The notes beneath the pieces are model-generated. The model searched no databases. It was not told the DNA's origin and saw only the letters and a list, made by a program, of their open reading frames with translations. Positions 1-6,733 of a stretch of 10,946 nt of DNA are shown here, piece after piece. A program made the position numbers and the translations under genes. Origin of the DNA: Oscillospiraceae bacterium. Lineage in GTDB: Bacteria > Bacillota > Clostridia > Oscillospirales > Oscillospiraceae. The stretch covers positions 1 to 10,946 of the forward strand of contig CACZSJ010000187.1 of assembly GCA_902783825.1 (NCBI GenBank). The letters are read 5' to 3'. Position 1 is the stretch's first letter. Each line of letters opens with the position of its first letter.

Positions 1-16
1 GCTATTGTATCACTTT

Positions 17-45
17 ATTATATAACATCTTGATGAAAAAGGCAA
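17..45 (-). promoter_or_regulatory. Predicted sigma-A promoter reading out of the window
   Basis: On the minus strand a -35-like TTGCCT (40-45) is separated by exactly 17 bases from a perfect -10 TATAAT (17-22). It lies about 30 bases past the stop codon of the cysteine desulfurase-like gene and points off the left edge, so it probably serves the next gene outside the window. No terminator hairpin is visible between that stop (77-79) and this promoter, so read-through from upstream is also possible. Bases 46-76 are AT-rich with nothing else recognisable. The -10 and the next six bases (TATAATAAAGTG) are identical to those of the ybaK promoter. This is inferred from consensus matching only. 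Confidence 0.55.
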
Positions 46-76
46 GAATCAGTGTGTTGTTTATTTTAAATATTTG

Positions 77-1192
77 TCAGATTCCCGCGTCTATCTCTCG
101 TAAAGCGGCGCAAGCCCCCTTCACCTGTTCCGGGGTAACAAAGGGCGAGAAGCTAAAGCGCAGGGTTCCCGTTTCCAGCGTGCCGGCGCTTTCGTGTGCA
201 ACCGGAGCGCAGTGTAAACCACTTCGTACGCAAATTCCACGCTGTGCCAGACGATTTGCCAGGGACTCCCCGTCGTGTTTTGTGCTGCGGACGGATAGCA
301 CCCCGGACTGTGTCCCCTCTTCGCCGACATAAACAAGGAGTGTGCTATTTTGCAATTCTCGCCGCATGATCTGCAGCAAGTTCAGCTCGTGATGGAAAAT
401 GTCTTCTGTTCCTCGCTCTCTGACATACTGAATGCCAGCCAGGAGTCCTGCAATACCGCACACATTGTGCGTACCGGCTTCCAGTTGATCGGGTAGATAG
501 TCCGGCATTCTCTGGAGTACACTTTCTGATCCGGAGCCTCCATGCAGAAGCGGTATTCCAGCATCTGAGCAAATGAGTATTCCTGTGCCCTGTGGTCCAA
601 AGAGCGCTTTGTGTCCAGGCATGGCTATGAAGGCCGCTCCAAGCTTCTTTGCATCCAATTCCAGCACCCCGGCGGATTGAGATGCATCTACGATCAGCGG
701 CACTCTATTTTCTCTACACAATTCAGCAATCTCATAGATCGGAAGAATATAGCCAAAAGCGTTGGATACATGGGTGCATACGGCAAGAGACGCGCCAGGC
801 AGTTTTCTTTTAAACTCTTCCATGGTAGTATCCGGAGAAAAAAGTTTCCGTCCCGCCACACAGATGTCTGCATGCCAGGCGACTAAAGGACGTGTCACAG
901 AATTGTGCTCAAATCCAGAAATCACAACCTTTTCTCCGGAGCGCAACATTGAATGAATTGCCAGATTCAGCGCATGGGTTGCGTTCATAGTAAAAACGAT
1001 CTGCTCCGGATTGTCCACATGGAACAGATCCGCGGCAGCCTGCCTGCAATTGTAGACCGTTTCTGCCGCCAACATGGAAGGTCTGTGCCCGCCTCTTCCA
1101 GGACTGGCCATCGTATGCATGGCTTCCAGAACGGCGTGTGCGACAGATGCAGGCTTAATCAGCGTTGTTGCAGCATTATCCAGATAAATCAC
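77..1192 (-). CDS. Cysteine desulfurase-like class-V aminotransferase
   Basis: A 371-residue fold-type I PLP enzyme of the class-V aminotransferase (NifS/SufS/Csd) superfamily. Such enzymes take sulfur from cysteine (or selenium from selenocysteine) as an enzyme persulfide. Visible landmarks are the N-terminal YLDNAATT, Asp169 in VDASQ (PLP ring nitrogen), His194-Lys195 in MPGHK (Schiff-base lysine), EAGTHN at 238-243, and RSGLHCAP at 323-330 with Cys328 as the likely persulfide cysteine. The start is GTG, overlapping the upstream DUF3343 stop as GTGA, with AGAGGTG (1198-1204) five bases before it. The match is best to the clostridial subgroup found next to DUF3343 genes rather than to housekeeping IscS, and no iscU or suf gene is adjacent. 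The family is secure. Sulfur versus selenium specificity and the acceptor are not shown by the sequence. Confidence 0.93.
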   Translation of the reverse strand: MIYLDNAATTLIKPASVAHAVLEAMHTMASPGRGGHRPSMLAAETVYNCRQAAADLFHVDNPEQIVFTMNATHALNLAIHSMLRSGEKVVISGFEHNSVTRPLVAWHADICVAGRKLFSPDTTMEEFKRKLPGASLAVCTHVSNAFGYILPIYEIAELCRENRVPLIVDASQSAGVLELDAKKLGAAFIAMPGHKALFGPQGTGILICSDAGIPLLHGGSGSESVLQRMPDYLPDQLEAGTHNVCGIAGLLAGIQYVRERGTEDIFHHELNLLQIMRRELQNSTLLVYVGEEGTQSGVLSVRSTKHDGESLANRLAQRGICVRSGLHCAPVAHESAGTLETGTLRFSFSPFVTPEQVKGACAALREIDAGI

Positions 1193-1437
1193 GTGAGCAC
1201 CTCTGCATATGCGCCGTTATTGTTCGCGTAAACTTTTCCAAGAAGCATATTCTCTTTTTTCAGGATCCGTACGGCTTCCTCCAATTTCCGTTTCAGAGAG
1301 AGGGCATAGGTGCAGCCGCGACTGCTCAAGCCCTGTGGCGCCTTGGTTACGGCCACAATGATTCCGCGGCGTTCCAGCAACCTCGCAGATCGCTGCGCAT
1401 GGGTCAGAGATCTGCACATAATCAAATATTCCGTCAT
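1189..1437 (-). CDS. DUF3343 (putative Se/S carrier-like) small protein
   Basis: An 82-residue protein resembling the DUF3343 / putative Se-S carrier family. These are small proteins, often encoded beside class-V aminotransferases or selenium-metabolism genes. It begins MTEYLIMCRS, contains a single Gly-Cys (Cys42) at the usual place after a short basic helix region, and ends with a Tyr/Val-containing strand (GAYAEVLT). I prefer the ATG at 1437 over the in-frame TTG at 1449 because GGAG (1444-1447) sits six bases before the ATG and family members normally start within a few residues of this point. It overlaps the downstream desulfurase-like gene by four bases, so the two are probably co-translated. 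A plausible role is accepting sulfur or selenium from the partner on Cys42; that is inference. There is no signal peptide or membrane segment. Confidence 0.82.
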   Translation of the reverse strand: MTEYLIMCRSLTHAQRSARLLERRGIIVAVTKAPQGLSSRGCTYALSLKRKLEEAVRILKKENMLLGKVYANNNGAYAEVLT

Positions 1438-1490
1438 ATATTGCTCCAATCCGTCGCCTCAGCGGCAGACATTGTTCTTTCGTCACGCGC

Positions 1491-1530
1491 AAAAAACGCA
1501 AGCCCCGTCGGGATCCATGCCCGACGAGGC
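1491..1530 (-). terminator. Intrinsic terminator after ispF / in leader of the DUF3343 pair
   Basis: On the minus strand an 11-base-pair stem (arms 1520-1530 and 1502-1512, one G-U wobble) closes a 7-base loop (1513-1519). It is followed by TTGCG and six T residues (1496-1491). The stem is GC-rich and stable, and the T run starts five bases past the stem. It fits a Rho-independent terminator for the long ybaK-ispF operon. Because a promoter-like sequence lies upstream at 1555-1583, it may instead, or also, act as an attenuator in the leader of the DUF3343-desulfurase genes. Confidence 0.75.
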
Positions 1531-1540
1531 TCAGCATCAG

Positions 1541-1564
1541 CGCATAGACACTCCATTCTATGCG
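1541..1564 (-). repeat. Perfect 8-bp inverted repeat (hairpin) after ispF
   Basis: Arms CGCATAGA (1541-1548) and TCTATGCG (1557-1564) are exact reverse complements around an 8-base loop. The hairpin begins 15 bases after the ispF stop and lies immediately upstream of the terminator stem, with no T tract of its own. Its loop and right arm contain the candidate -10 hexamer of the downstream promoter. It could protect the 3' end of the upstream mRNA or be an operator at DNA level; the sequence does not decide between these. Confidence 0.6.
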
Positions 1565-1583
1565 TAACACCATCTCATGTTAA
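1555..1583 (-). promoter_or_regulatory. Predicted promoter for the DUF3343-desulfurase pair
   Basis: On the minus strand TTAACA (1578-1583, five of six -35 matches) is 17 bases from TAGAAT (1555-1560, five of six -10 matches). The -35 overlaps the TAA stop of ispF. Transcription would start near 1548 and give a leader of about 110 bases before the DUF3343 ATG, containing the 1502-1530 terminator stem. The call rests on hexamer and spacing match alone. Confidence 0.45.
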
Positions 1584-2056
1584 TCTGCTTTCAGCAAAAG
1601 CGCCACCGCATGCGCTGCAATTCCCTCTCCGGTTCCGGTAAATCCCAGCCCTTCTTCCGTAGTTGCTTTTACGCTGATGCACTCAGGGGAAACATCCATC
1701 ACTTGCGCAATCCGTTCCCGCATTTTGGGGATATACGGCGCAAGCTTGGGTCGCTGGGCCAATATGGTGCAATCCACATTGGATACTTGATATCCGCGGT
1801 CTCTCAGACCTTGCACGACAATGCGCAGCAACTCCGTGCTGTCCGCGCCGGAATAGCGTGCATCACTGTCCGGAAACCACTGTCCGATATCTCCAAGGGC
1901 AGCGGCACCCAGCAAGGCGTCCATCAGCGCGTGGACAAGCACGTCGGCGTCCGAATGCCCATGCAGGCCTTTTTCGTACGGAATCCTGACGCCGCCGAGG
2001 ATAAGAGGGCGATCTTCTACCAGACGGTGCACATCATATCCATGTCCGATCCGCAT
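1580..2056 (-). CDS. ispF: IspF, 2-C-methyl-D-erythritol 2,4-cyclodiphosphate synthase
   Basis: A 158-residue cytosolic enzyme of the MEP isoprenoid pathway. It cyclises CDP-methylerythritol 2-phosphate to methylerythritol cyclodiphosphate with release of CMP. Near-invariant motifs are present: MRIGHGYDVHR at the N-terminus with metal ligands Asp8 and His10, the third ligand His42 in DADVLVHAL, and the C-terminal TTEEGLGFTG...GEGIAA segment. Length is typical of the homotrimeric family. An upstream extension to 2098 is open, but the ATG at 2056 gives the family's standard start and has AGGGGG seven bases before it. The gene overlaps the 3' end of ispD by 23 bases, implying translational coupling. 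IspE, which acts between IspD and IspF, is not in this window. The gene is followed by a terminator. Confidence 0.97.
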   Translation of the reverse strand: MRIGHGYDVHRLVEDRPLILGGVRIPYEKGLHGHSDADVLVHALMDALLGAAALGDIGQWFPDSDARYSGADSTELLRIVVQGLRDRGYQVSNVDCTILAQRPKLAPYIPKMRERIAQVMDVSPECISVKATTEEGLGFTGTGEGIAAHAVALLLKAD

Positions 2057-2780
2057 CTGTAGTCCCCCTGTTGCGTAAAATTGCTTCCGCCAAAACACGA
2101 TCCAACGGCGTTGTCAGTTTTATATTCTCTTCCTCTCCGGGAACGCTGTAGATTGTCACGCCCAGCTTTTCAAGGGCGGAGCTGTCGTCCGTACAGACCT
2201 CCTGTCCTTTCACGGCACGGGTCAGCGCGCCTTTGATCAAGGCCGCATCAAAAACCTGCGGCGTTTGAATCCGAACCGTAAGGTCACGATCTACATCACC
2301 GCAGAGCTTGCCCTCTTCATCAAGGCATTTCATGGTATCCACACAATGCAGTACGGGAACTGCCGCCAAATGTTCATAGGCAGCCTGCACGACCCGGCGA
2401 ATGAGAGCTTCTGTCACAAGAGGACGCGCTCCATCATGGATCGCGATAAGCTTTGCCCGACTATTTACTTCGGATACGCCAGCCAGGGCGGACTCCATGC
2501 GAGAGTTCCCGCCGCAGATTACTTTGCTGACTTTTGAGATCTCATACTTTTTGCACAGATCCGCCACGTGCTCCAGCTTCTCTTGCCGGGTCACGACGAC
2601 GATTTCCTGGACAATATCCGTATGCTCAAAGGGCAGAAGTGTTCTTATCAAAACCGGTAAGCCGCCCAGGGCGCCCATAATTTTGTCGGAGCCCATTCGC
2701 TGTGCACTCCCCGCCGCCACAATCACGGCGGAACAGCAGGGAGCTTCTTCAGCCTTTCTAAAAAGCTTTCTGATGTTCAT
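2034..2780 (-). CDS. ispD: IspD, 2-C-methyl-D-erythritol 4-phosphate cytidylyltransferase
   Basis: A 248-residue nucleotidyltransferase that joins CTP and methylerythritol 4-phosphate to give CDP-methylerythritol, the third MEP-pathway step. The N-terminal CTP loop (VAAGSAQRMGSDK, about 21-33) keeps the Arg and Lys needed for transition-state binding. HDGARP (115-120), DTMK (148-151), TPQ (173-175), TDDSS (197-201) and GEEENIKLTTP (215-225) are all in family order. The first 15 residues or so precede the Rossmann strand and make a slightly long N-terminus. AAGGG lies six bases before the ATG, which follows the mreB-like stop by 12 bases. The clustered ispD-ispF arrangement is common in bacteria and some species fuse the two. 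Here the genes overlap but remain separate. Confidence 0.96.
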   Translation of the reverse strand: MNIRKLFRKAEEAPCCSAVIVAAGSAQRMGSDKIMGALGGLPVLIRTLLPFEHTDIVQEIVVVTRQEKLEHVADLCKKYEISKVSKVICGGNSRMESALAGVSEVNSRAKLIAIHDGARPLVTEALIRRVVQAAYEHLAAVPVLHCVDTMKCLDEEGKLCGDVDRDLTVRIQTPQVFDAALIKGALTRAVKGQEVCTDDSSALEKLGVTIYSVPGEEENIKLTTPLDRVLAEAILRNRGTTDADRTWI

Positions 2781-2792
2781 GCTTTTCCCTTC

Positions 2793-3833
2793 TTACACAT
2801 TGTCCCCATTAAGCTGCCGCATCCGATAAAAGTTCATCATACCATCGTGCATGTCATCCAGATGCTTGAGCATTTTCCCCGCTCCATAAGCGGCACAGGA
2901 AATAGCGTCGTCTACCACCACGGTTCGAATCCCGGTGCTGCGTTCGATCAGTCGGTCAATGCCGTAAATCAGGCTGCCGCCACCGGACATGATGATGCCG
3001 TTCTTTTCCAGATCACCCACCACCTGGGGAGGCGTGCTGTCCAGAACGTTGTGAATCGCTTCAAGAATTCGATTCATAGGCTCGACGAAGGCTTCGATCA
3101 GTTCGTTGGAGCTGATGTTCACCGTCTTGGGCGATGCTGTGGACAAATTGCGTCCGGTCACCTCTTCAACGCCCATATCCGGCCGCTGCAGAACACAACC
3201 GATGCTGCGCTTGAGTTCCTCCGCTGTTCCAAGCCCGATCAAGGTGTCATACTTACGACGCACATAGTTTACAATGGCTTCGTCAAAGCTGGCGCCGGCA
3301 ATCTTAATGGACTGGCAGGCCACCACGCCGCCCGAAGCGATGGTCGCAATCTCCGTGGTACCGCCGCCGATATCTATGACCAGACTGCCTTCCGTTTTGG
3401 ATACATCTACACCGGCGCCTACCGCAGTTGCAACTGCGGACTCTAACAGATAAACCTTACGCGCACCGGCCTCAATGGCCGCGTCAATCATAGCACGTTC
3501 CTCAACACCAGAGATGCTGCTGGGTACACAGGCAAGGATACAGGGCTTGAAAAGGCTGAAGGAGGTAATGCGAGTGACGAGCTCCCGCAGCATTTGCGCT
3601 GCCATTTCATAATCAGAAATCACACCATATCGCACCGGATGGATTGCTACAATATTGGCCGGCGTACGCCCCAGCATTCTCTGGGCATCCTGACCAACCT
3701 TCACCATTTTTCTTTTGGTTTTATCCAAAGCGACCACAGTCGGCTCCCGTGCGACAACGCCCTTCCCCTGCTCAAACAGCAAGGTTGAAGAAGTCCCCAT
3801 ATCTACCGCAATATCTCTTTCGAAAATGAGCAT
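2793..3833 (-). CDS. mreB: Divergent MreB/Mbl-family actin-like protein
   Basis: A 346-residue bacterial actin homologue. MreB-family filaments guide cell-wall synthesis at the inner membrane face. Recognisable parts are phosphate loop 1 (VDMGTSSTLL, 10-19), MLGRTPANIVAI (53-64), phosphate loop 2 (IDIGGGTTEIA, 153-163), FDEAIVNYVRR (183-193), TAEELK (203-208) and SGGGSLIYGID (283-293). The protein departs from typical MreB at several conserved places. The usual EEP has become Glu131-Ser132-Ala133, putting Ser where E. coli MreB has Glu143, the presumed catalytic base. The usual KDG has become Arg-Tyr-Gly (68-70), and IGE has become IGL (199-201). No mreC or mreD is adjacent. GAGGTG lies seven bases before the ATG. 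It may be an accessory paralogue with weak or no ATPase activity; family membership is secure, function is not. Confidence 0.93.
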   Translation of the reverse strand: MLIFERDIAVDMGTSSTLLFEQGKGVVAREPTVVALDKTKRKMVKVGQDAQRMLGRTPANIVAIHPVRYGVISDYEMAAQMLRELVTRITSFSLFKPCILACVPSSISGVEERAMIDAAIEAGARKVYLLESAVATAVGAGVDVSKTEGSLVIDIGGGTTEIATIASGGVVACQSIKIAGASFDEAIVNYVRRKYDTLIGLGTAEELKRSIGCVLQRPDMGVEEVTGRNLSTASPKTVNISSNELIEAFVEPMNRILEAIHNVLDSTPPQVVGDLEKNGIIMSGGGSLIYGIDRLIERSTGIRTVVVDDAISCAAYGAGKMLKHLDDMHDGMMNFYRMRQLNGDNV

Positions 3834-3861
3834 ACCGATTCACCTCATATCTTCATGTTCC

Positions 3862-4512
3862 CTAATCTCGTTTGCGGGCAACCGCAAGCCCAATGACCTC
3901 GGCAGCACCGGCGGCCTTCAGCGTTTTCGCGCATTCTGCAAGCGTCGCACCGGTCGTCACAATATCATCCACAAGCAGCACACGCTTACCGGATACTGCC
4001 GATTCATTCAGCGCAGCGTAAGCGCCAGCAATATTCGCCTTGCGTCTCATCGCGTTTCCCGTCCGGGATTGAGCCGGGGTATTGCGCACTTTTCTCAGCA
4101 GCGCCAAGCATACAAGACCTTGCCTCTTGGCAAGTTCCTCGCCCAGAAGCCTCGCTTGATCATACCCTCGCCGTCTTAGCCGCCGCTTGCTCAGCGGCAC
4201 CCATGTGATAATATCGCAGGAAATCCCGTTTTCGTCAATACATTTTGACAAAAAATCCCCGTACACAGACGCGTAGGCATTCAAACCATGAAACTTGTAT
4301 CGCAGCAGAGAGTTGCGAACGTCGCCTTCATAATATAGCGCGGCATAGATGCCGCCCGTTCCGGCGAGCTTTATTCTCTGCGCATCCCCAAGTGTGTAAG
4401 GCAGCTTCTTTCTGCAGGCTGGGCAAACCTTAGCGTCTCCATCCAAAAGTCTGTGGCAAAAAGCACAGCGCCGCGGATACAGCAAGTCCAGAAAATAAGA
4501 CAGGATGTTCAT
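3862..4512 (-). CDS. comF: ComF-type amidophosphoribosyltransferase-like protein
   Basis: A 216-residue ComF/ComFC (GntX-like) family protein. It has an N-terminal four-cysteine zinc-ribbon (Cys16, Cys19, Cys30, Cys33) and a C-terminal type I phosphoribosyltransferase domain with the PRPP loop VDDIVTTGAT (181-190). Relatives are needed for DNA uptake in transformation, probably at the inner membrane face with the ComFA helicase; no comFA is adjacent here. The middle segment (RRLRRRGYDQARLL) is the usual family signature. An open extension to 4557 exists. I chose the ATG at 4512 because it begins the typical MNILSYFLDLLYPRRC N-terminus, follows the recD2 TAA by one base, and has a GAGG site about eight bases upstream. 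Placement behind uvrA-recD2 suggests a DNA-processing role, but the actual substrate is unknown for the family. Confidence 0.93.
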   Translation of the reverse strand: MNILSYFLDLLYPRRCAFCHRLLDGDAKVCPACRKKLPYTLGDAQRIKLAGTGGIYAALYYEGDVRNSLLRYKFHGLNAYASVYGDFLSKCIDENGISCDIITWVPLSKRRLRRRGYDQARLLGEELAKRQGLVCLALLRKVRNTPAQSRTGNAMRRKANIAGAYAALNESAVSGKRVLLVDDIVTTGATLAECAKTLKAAGAAEVIGLAVARKRD

Positions 4513-4513
4513 A

Positions 4514-6733
4514 TTATGCCTCACTGAGCGCCTGTAGGCGCATTCTGAGCGCCGCATAGCGCTTGGACTGCTTCACATTGTCGATCATCCGATAGGCTAC
4601 CGCATCGTCTCCCACGAGAATCAACAGCTCTTTTGCGCGGGTAACGGCCGTATACAGCACATCACGGGTCATCAAGGAAGAAATGCTGCCGTTAAGCGCA
4701 AGAATCACAGCCCGAAACTCACTCCCCTGTGCCTTATGTACGGTCATGGCCCAGGCATGCTCAAGCTCTAAAAGTGAGTCAAACCCATAAGTTGCAATGC
4801 GACCTTCAAAATCCACAGTCAGGCTCTCCGTCTCCGGTTCCACCCGCAGAATCCTGCCGATGTCCCCATTGTAGATGCCCATGCCACTTCCGGTGTTCGT
4901 GGCATTAGTCCATAGGATATCATAATTGTTGCGGATTTGCATCACCCTGTCACCTTCGCGAAAAATCACCTCACCAAAGGCTTTTTCCTTTTTCTCCTTG
5001 GCCGGGGGATTCAATGCTGCCTGTAGACACAGATTGAGATGTACTGTACCAAGTTCTCCTTTTTTGGTTGGTGTGAGAACCTGAATCTCCGCTGCTGGAA
5101 TCTTCATTTTGTCCGGCAGCCGCACGGCGCAAAGCTCAGTGATGGTCTCCACACTTCCAGCCGCCTGGAGCCTCTGAAGGCGAAAGAAATCCCCGGCGTT
5201 CTCTGATAAGTCGGGGTGCTGTCCCCGGTTAATCATGTGTGCATTGCGAACAATCCGGCTCCCTTCTTTTTGTCGGAAGATTTCCGTCAGGCGTACTGTA
5301 GGTACAACCCCGCTGCGAATGAGCGCGGAAAAGACATTGCCGGGTCCGACAGAAGGCAACTGATCTGCATCTCCTACCAGCACAAGCCTGGCATCCGTCG
5401 GCAAAGCCCGGAGCAAAGAGTCCATCAGCTGAATATCAACCATGGAGCATTCATCCAGAATCACAGCCTCGCAGTTTAAGCGATCCTGTTCATTCTTCGC
5501 AAACACAACATGCTCGCCATCCTCAGCAAATCTCGCGCCCAAAAGTCGATGGACTGTCTGCGCTTCCCGACCACTGAGTTCTGTAATCCTTTTTGCAGCG
5601 CGACCGGTTGGCGCTGCAAGCAAGGTCTTGACGCCAAGTCGGTCAAAGGCCTCCAGGATTGCCCGAATTGCTGTTGTTTTCCCGGTTCCGGGGCCGCCGG
5701 TCAGCACCAGAATTTGATGCTCCACAGCCAGGCGGATTGTCTGCTTCTGAAGCTGTGCGAATCGGATTCCTTGCTGCTCTTCCAGCAGACTGATAAGCAT
5801 TTCCACATCAACATGGTTTTCAAAACGTCCCTGGCTCATCCGGGTCAGACGCCTGGCCGCGTTCAGCTCTGCCTCATAAAGCTCGGGAAGATAGCAGGCA
5901 TGGCAGCCGGCAATTTCTTCATAGCGAATCCCGCCGTTCCCGATCAGATCGGCGATGCCCTGATCCACATCCTCTTCTTCTACTTGGATCAATTCCGCCG
6001 TTGCAGCCGCCAGTTTTCCTCTTGGAATAAAACAGTGGCCGTTTCCGGTGTTATGCCGCAGCTCGAACAAAATAGCCGCGTGAATGCGATTCTTGCTGGT
6101 TCCGTCTAAGCCCATTTCCATGGCAAGATGGTCTGCCTCGGCAAAGCTGCCACCAATATGGGTGGCAGCCAGAAGATAAGGGTTTTCACGAATCAGCTCC
6201 AGCGCGTCGTCACCGTAATGCTTATACAGTTGCATGGCAAGGATAGGGCGTAGACCAAAAGAGCAAATAAATTCCATCAGACGCCGCATGCCCGTTTGTT
6301 TGCGGAAGCTTGCTGATATTTTTTCCGCTTTAGGGCTGCTGATCCCTCGGATTTGGGTCAAACGCGCGGGGTCATTTTCCAGAACATCCAGCGTTTTTTC
6401 ACCGAATCGGTCTACCAGAAGCGAGGCAGTTGCTGGGCCAATGCCCCGGATAGTTCCACTGGCCAGATACTCATAGATAGCCTGGGCGCTGCGAGGCATC
6501 AACCGCTGCGCAAAAGCAGCTCGGAACTGTTTACCGTGAACCTTATGCGACATCCATTCACCACTGGCAATCATGGTCTCTCCTGGCGCAGCATATGGGA
6601 AAGTCCCCACAACCGTGACCCGTTCACCATTTTCATCCATAAGGCGGAGGACAGTATAGCCATTTTCTTCGTTTTTGAAAATGACAGTCTCGACTGTGCC
6701 TGAGATTTCTAATAATTCTCTGTCCTGATCCAT
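4514..6733 (-). CDS. recD2: RecD2-type ATP-dependent 5'-3' DNA helicase
   Basis: A 739-residue superfamily 1B helicase of the RecD-like family found in bacteria without RecBCD. Order of parts: an N-terminal OB-like region (about 1-80), helix-hairpin-helix repeats (about 90-200, including GTIRGIGPATA at 93-103 and IRGISSPKA at 128-136), then the motor. Motor motifs are Walker A GGPGTGKT (346-353), motif Ia APTGRAAKR (374-382), Walker B DECS (427-430), motif III GDADQLPSVGPG (454-465), VHKAQGSEF (665-673) and motif VI YTAVTRAK (694-701). Length and motif set are those of an intact enzyme. RecD2 unwinds DNA 5' to 3' and contributes to DNA repair and replication-fork stability. Its ATG shares a base with the uvrA stop (TAATG), so the two are very likely translated in step. 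Confidence 0.96.
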   Translation of the reverse strand: MDQDRELLEISGTVETVIFKNEENGYTVLRLMDENGERVTVVGTFPYAAPGETMIASGEWMSHKVHGKQFRAAFAQRLMPRSAQAIYEYLASGTIRGIGPATASLLVDRFGEKTLDVLENDPARLTQIRGISSPKAEKISASFRKQTGMRRLMEFICSFGLRPILAMQLYKHYGDDALELIRENPYLLAATHIGGSFAEADHLAMEMGLDGTSKNRIHAAILFELRHNTGNGHCFIPRGKLAAATAELIQVEEEDVDQGIADLIGNGGIRYEEIAGCHACYLPELYEAELNAARRLTRMSQGRFENHVDVEMLISLLEEQQGIRFAQLQKQTIRLAVEHQILVLTGGPGTGKTTAIRAILEAFDRLGVKTLLAAPTGRAAKRITELSGREAQTVHRLLGARFAEDGEHVVFAKNEQDRLNCEAVILDECSMVDIQLMDSLLRALPTDARLVLVGDADQLPSVGPGNVFSALIRSGVVPTVRLTEIFRQKEGSRIVRNAHMINRGQHPDLSENAGDFFRLQRLQAAGSVETITELCAVRLPDKMKIPAAEIQVLTPTKKGELGTVHLNLCLQAALNPPAKEKKEKAFGEVIFREGDRVMQIRNNYDILWTNATNTGSGMGIYNGDIGRILRVEPETESLTVDFEGRIATYGFDSLLELEHAWAMTVHKAQGSEFRAVILALNGSISSLMTRDVLYTAVTRAKELLILVGDDAVAYRMIDNVKQSKRYAALRMRLQALSEA

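Noticed and set aside
30..332. A plus-strand 100-codon frame with a hydrophobic start near the left edge
   Set aside because: It is antisense to the 3' end of the desulfurase-like gene, has no ribosome binding site, and its later part is only the complement of conserved PLP-enzyme codons.
1217..1573. A 118-codon minus-strand frame covering the ispF-DUF3343 gap and most of the DUF3343 gene
   Set aside because: It runs through both hairpins and then in a shadow frame of the better supported DUF3343 gene. No family resemblance and no convincing ribosome binding site were seen.
2847..3446. A 199-codon plus-strand frame opposite the mreB-like gene
   Set aside because: No recognisable domain; explained as a shadow of a clearly conserved coding sequence.
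5510..6109. A 199-codon plus-strand frame opposite recD2
   Set aside because: Antisense to the intact helicase motifs, cysteine-rich and low-complexity in translation, with no family match recognised.
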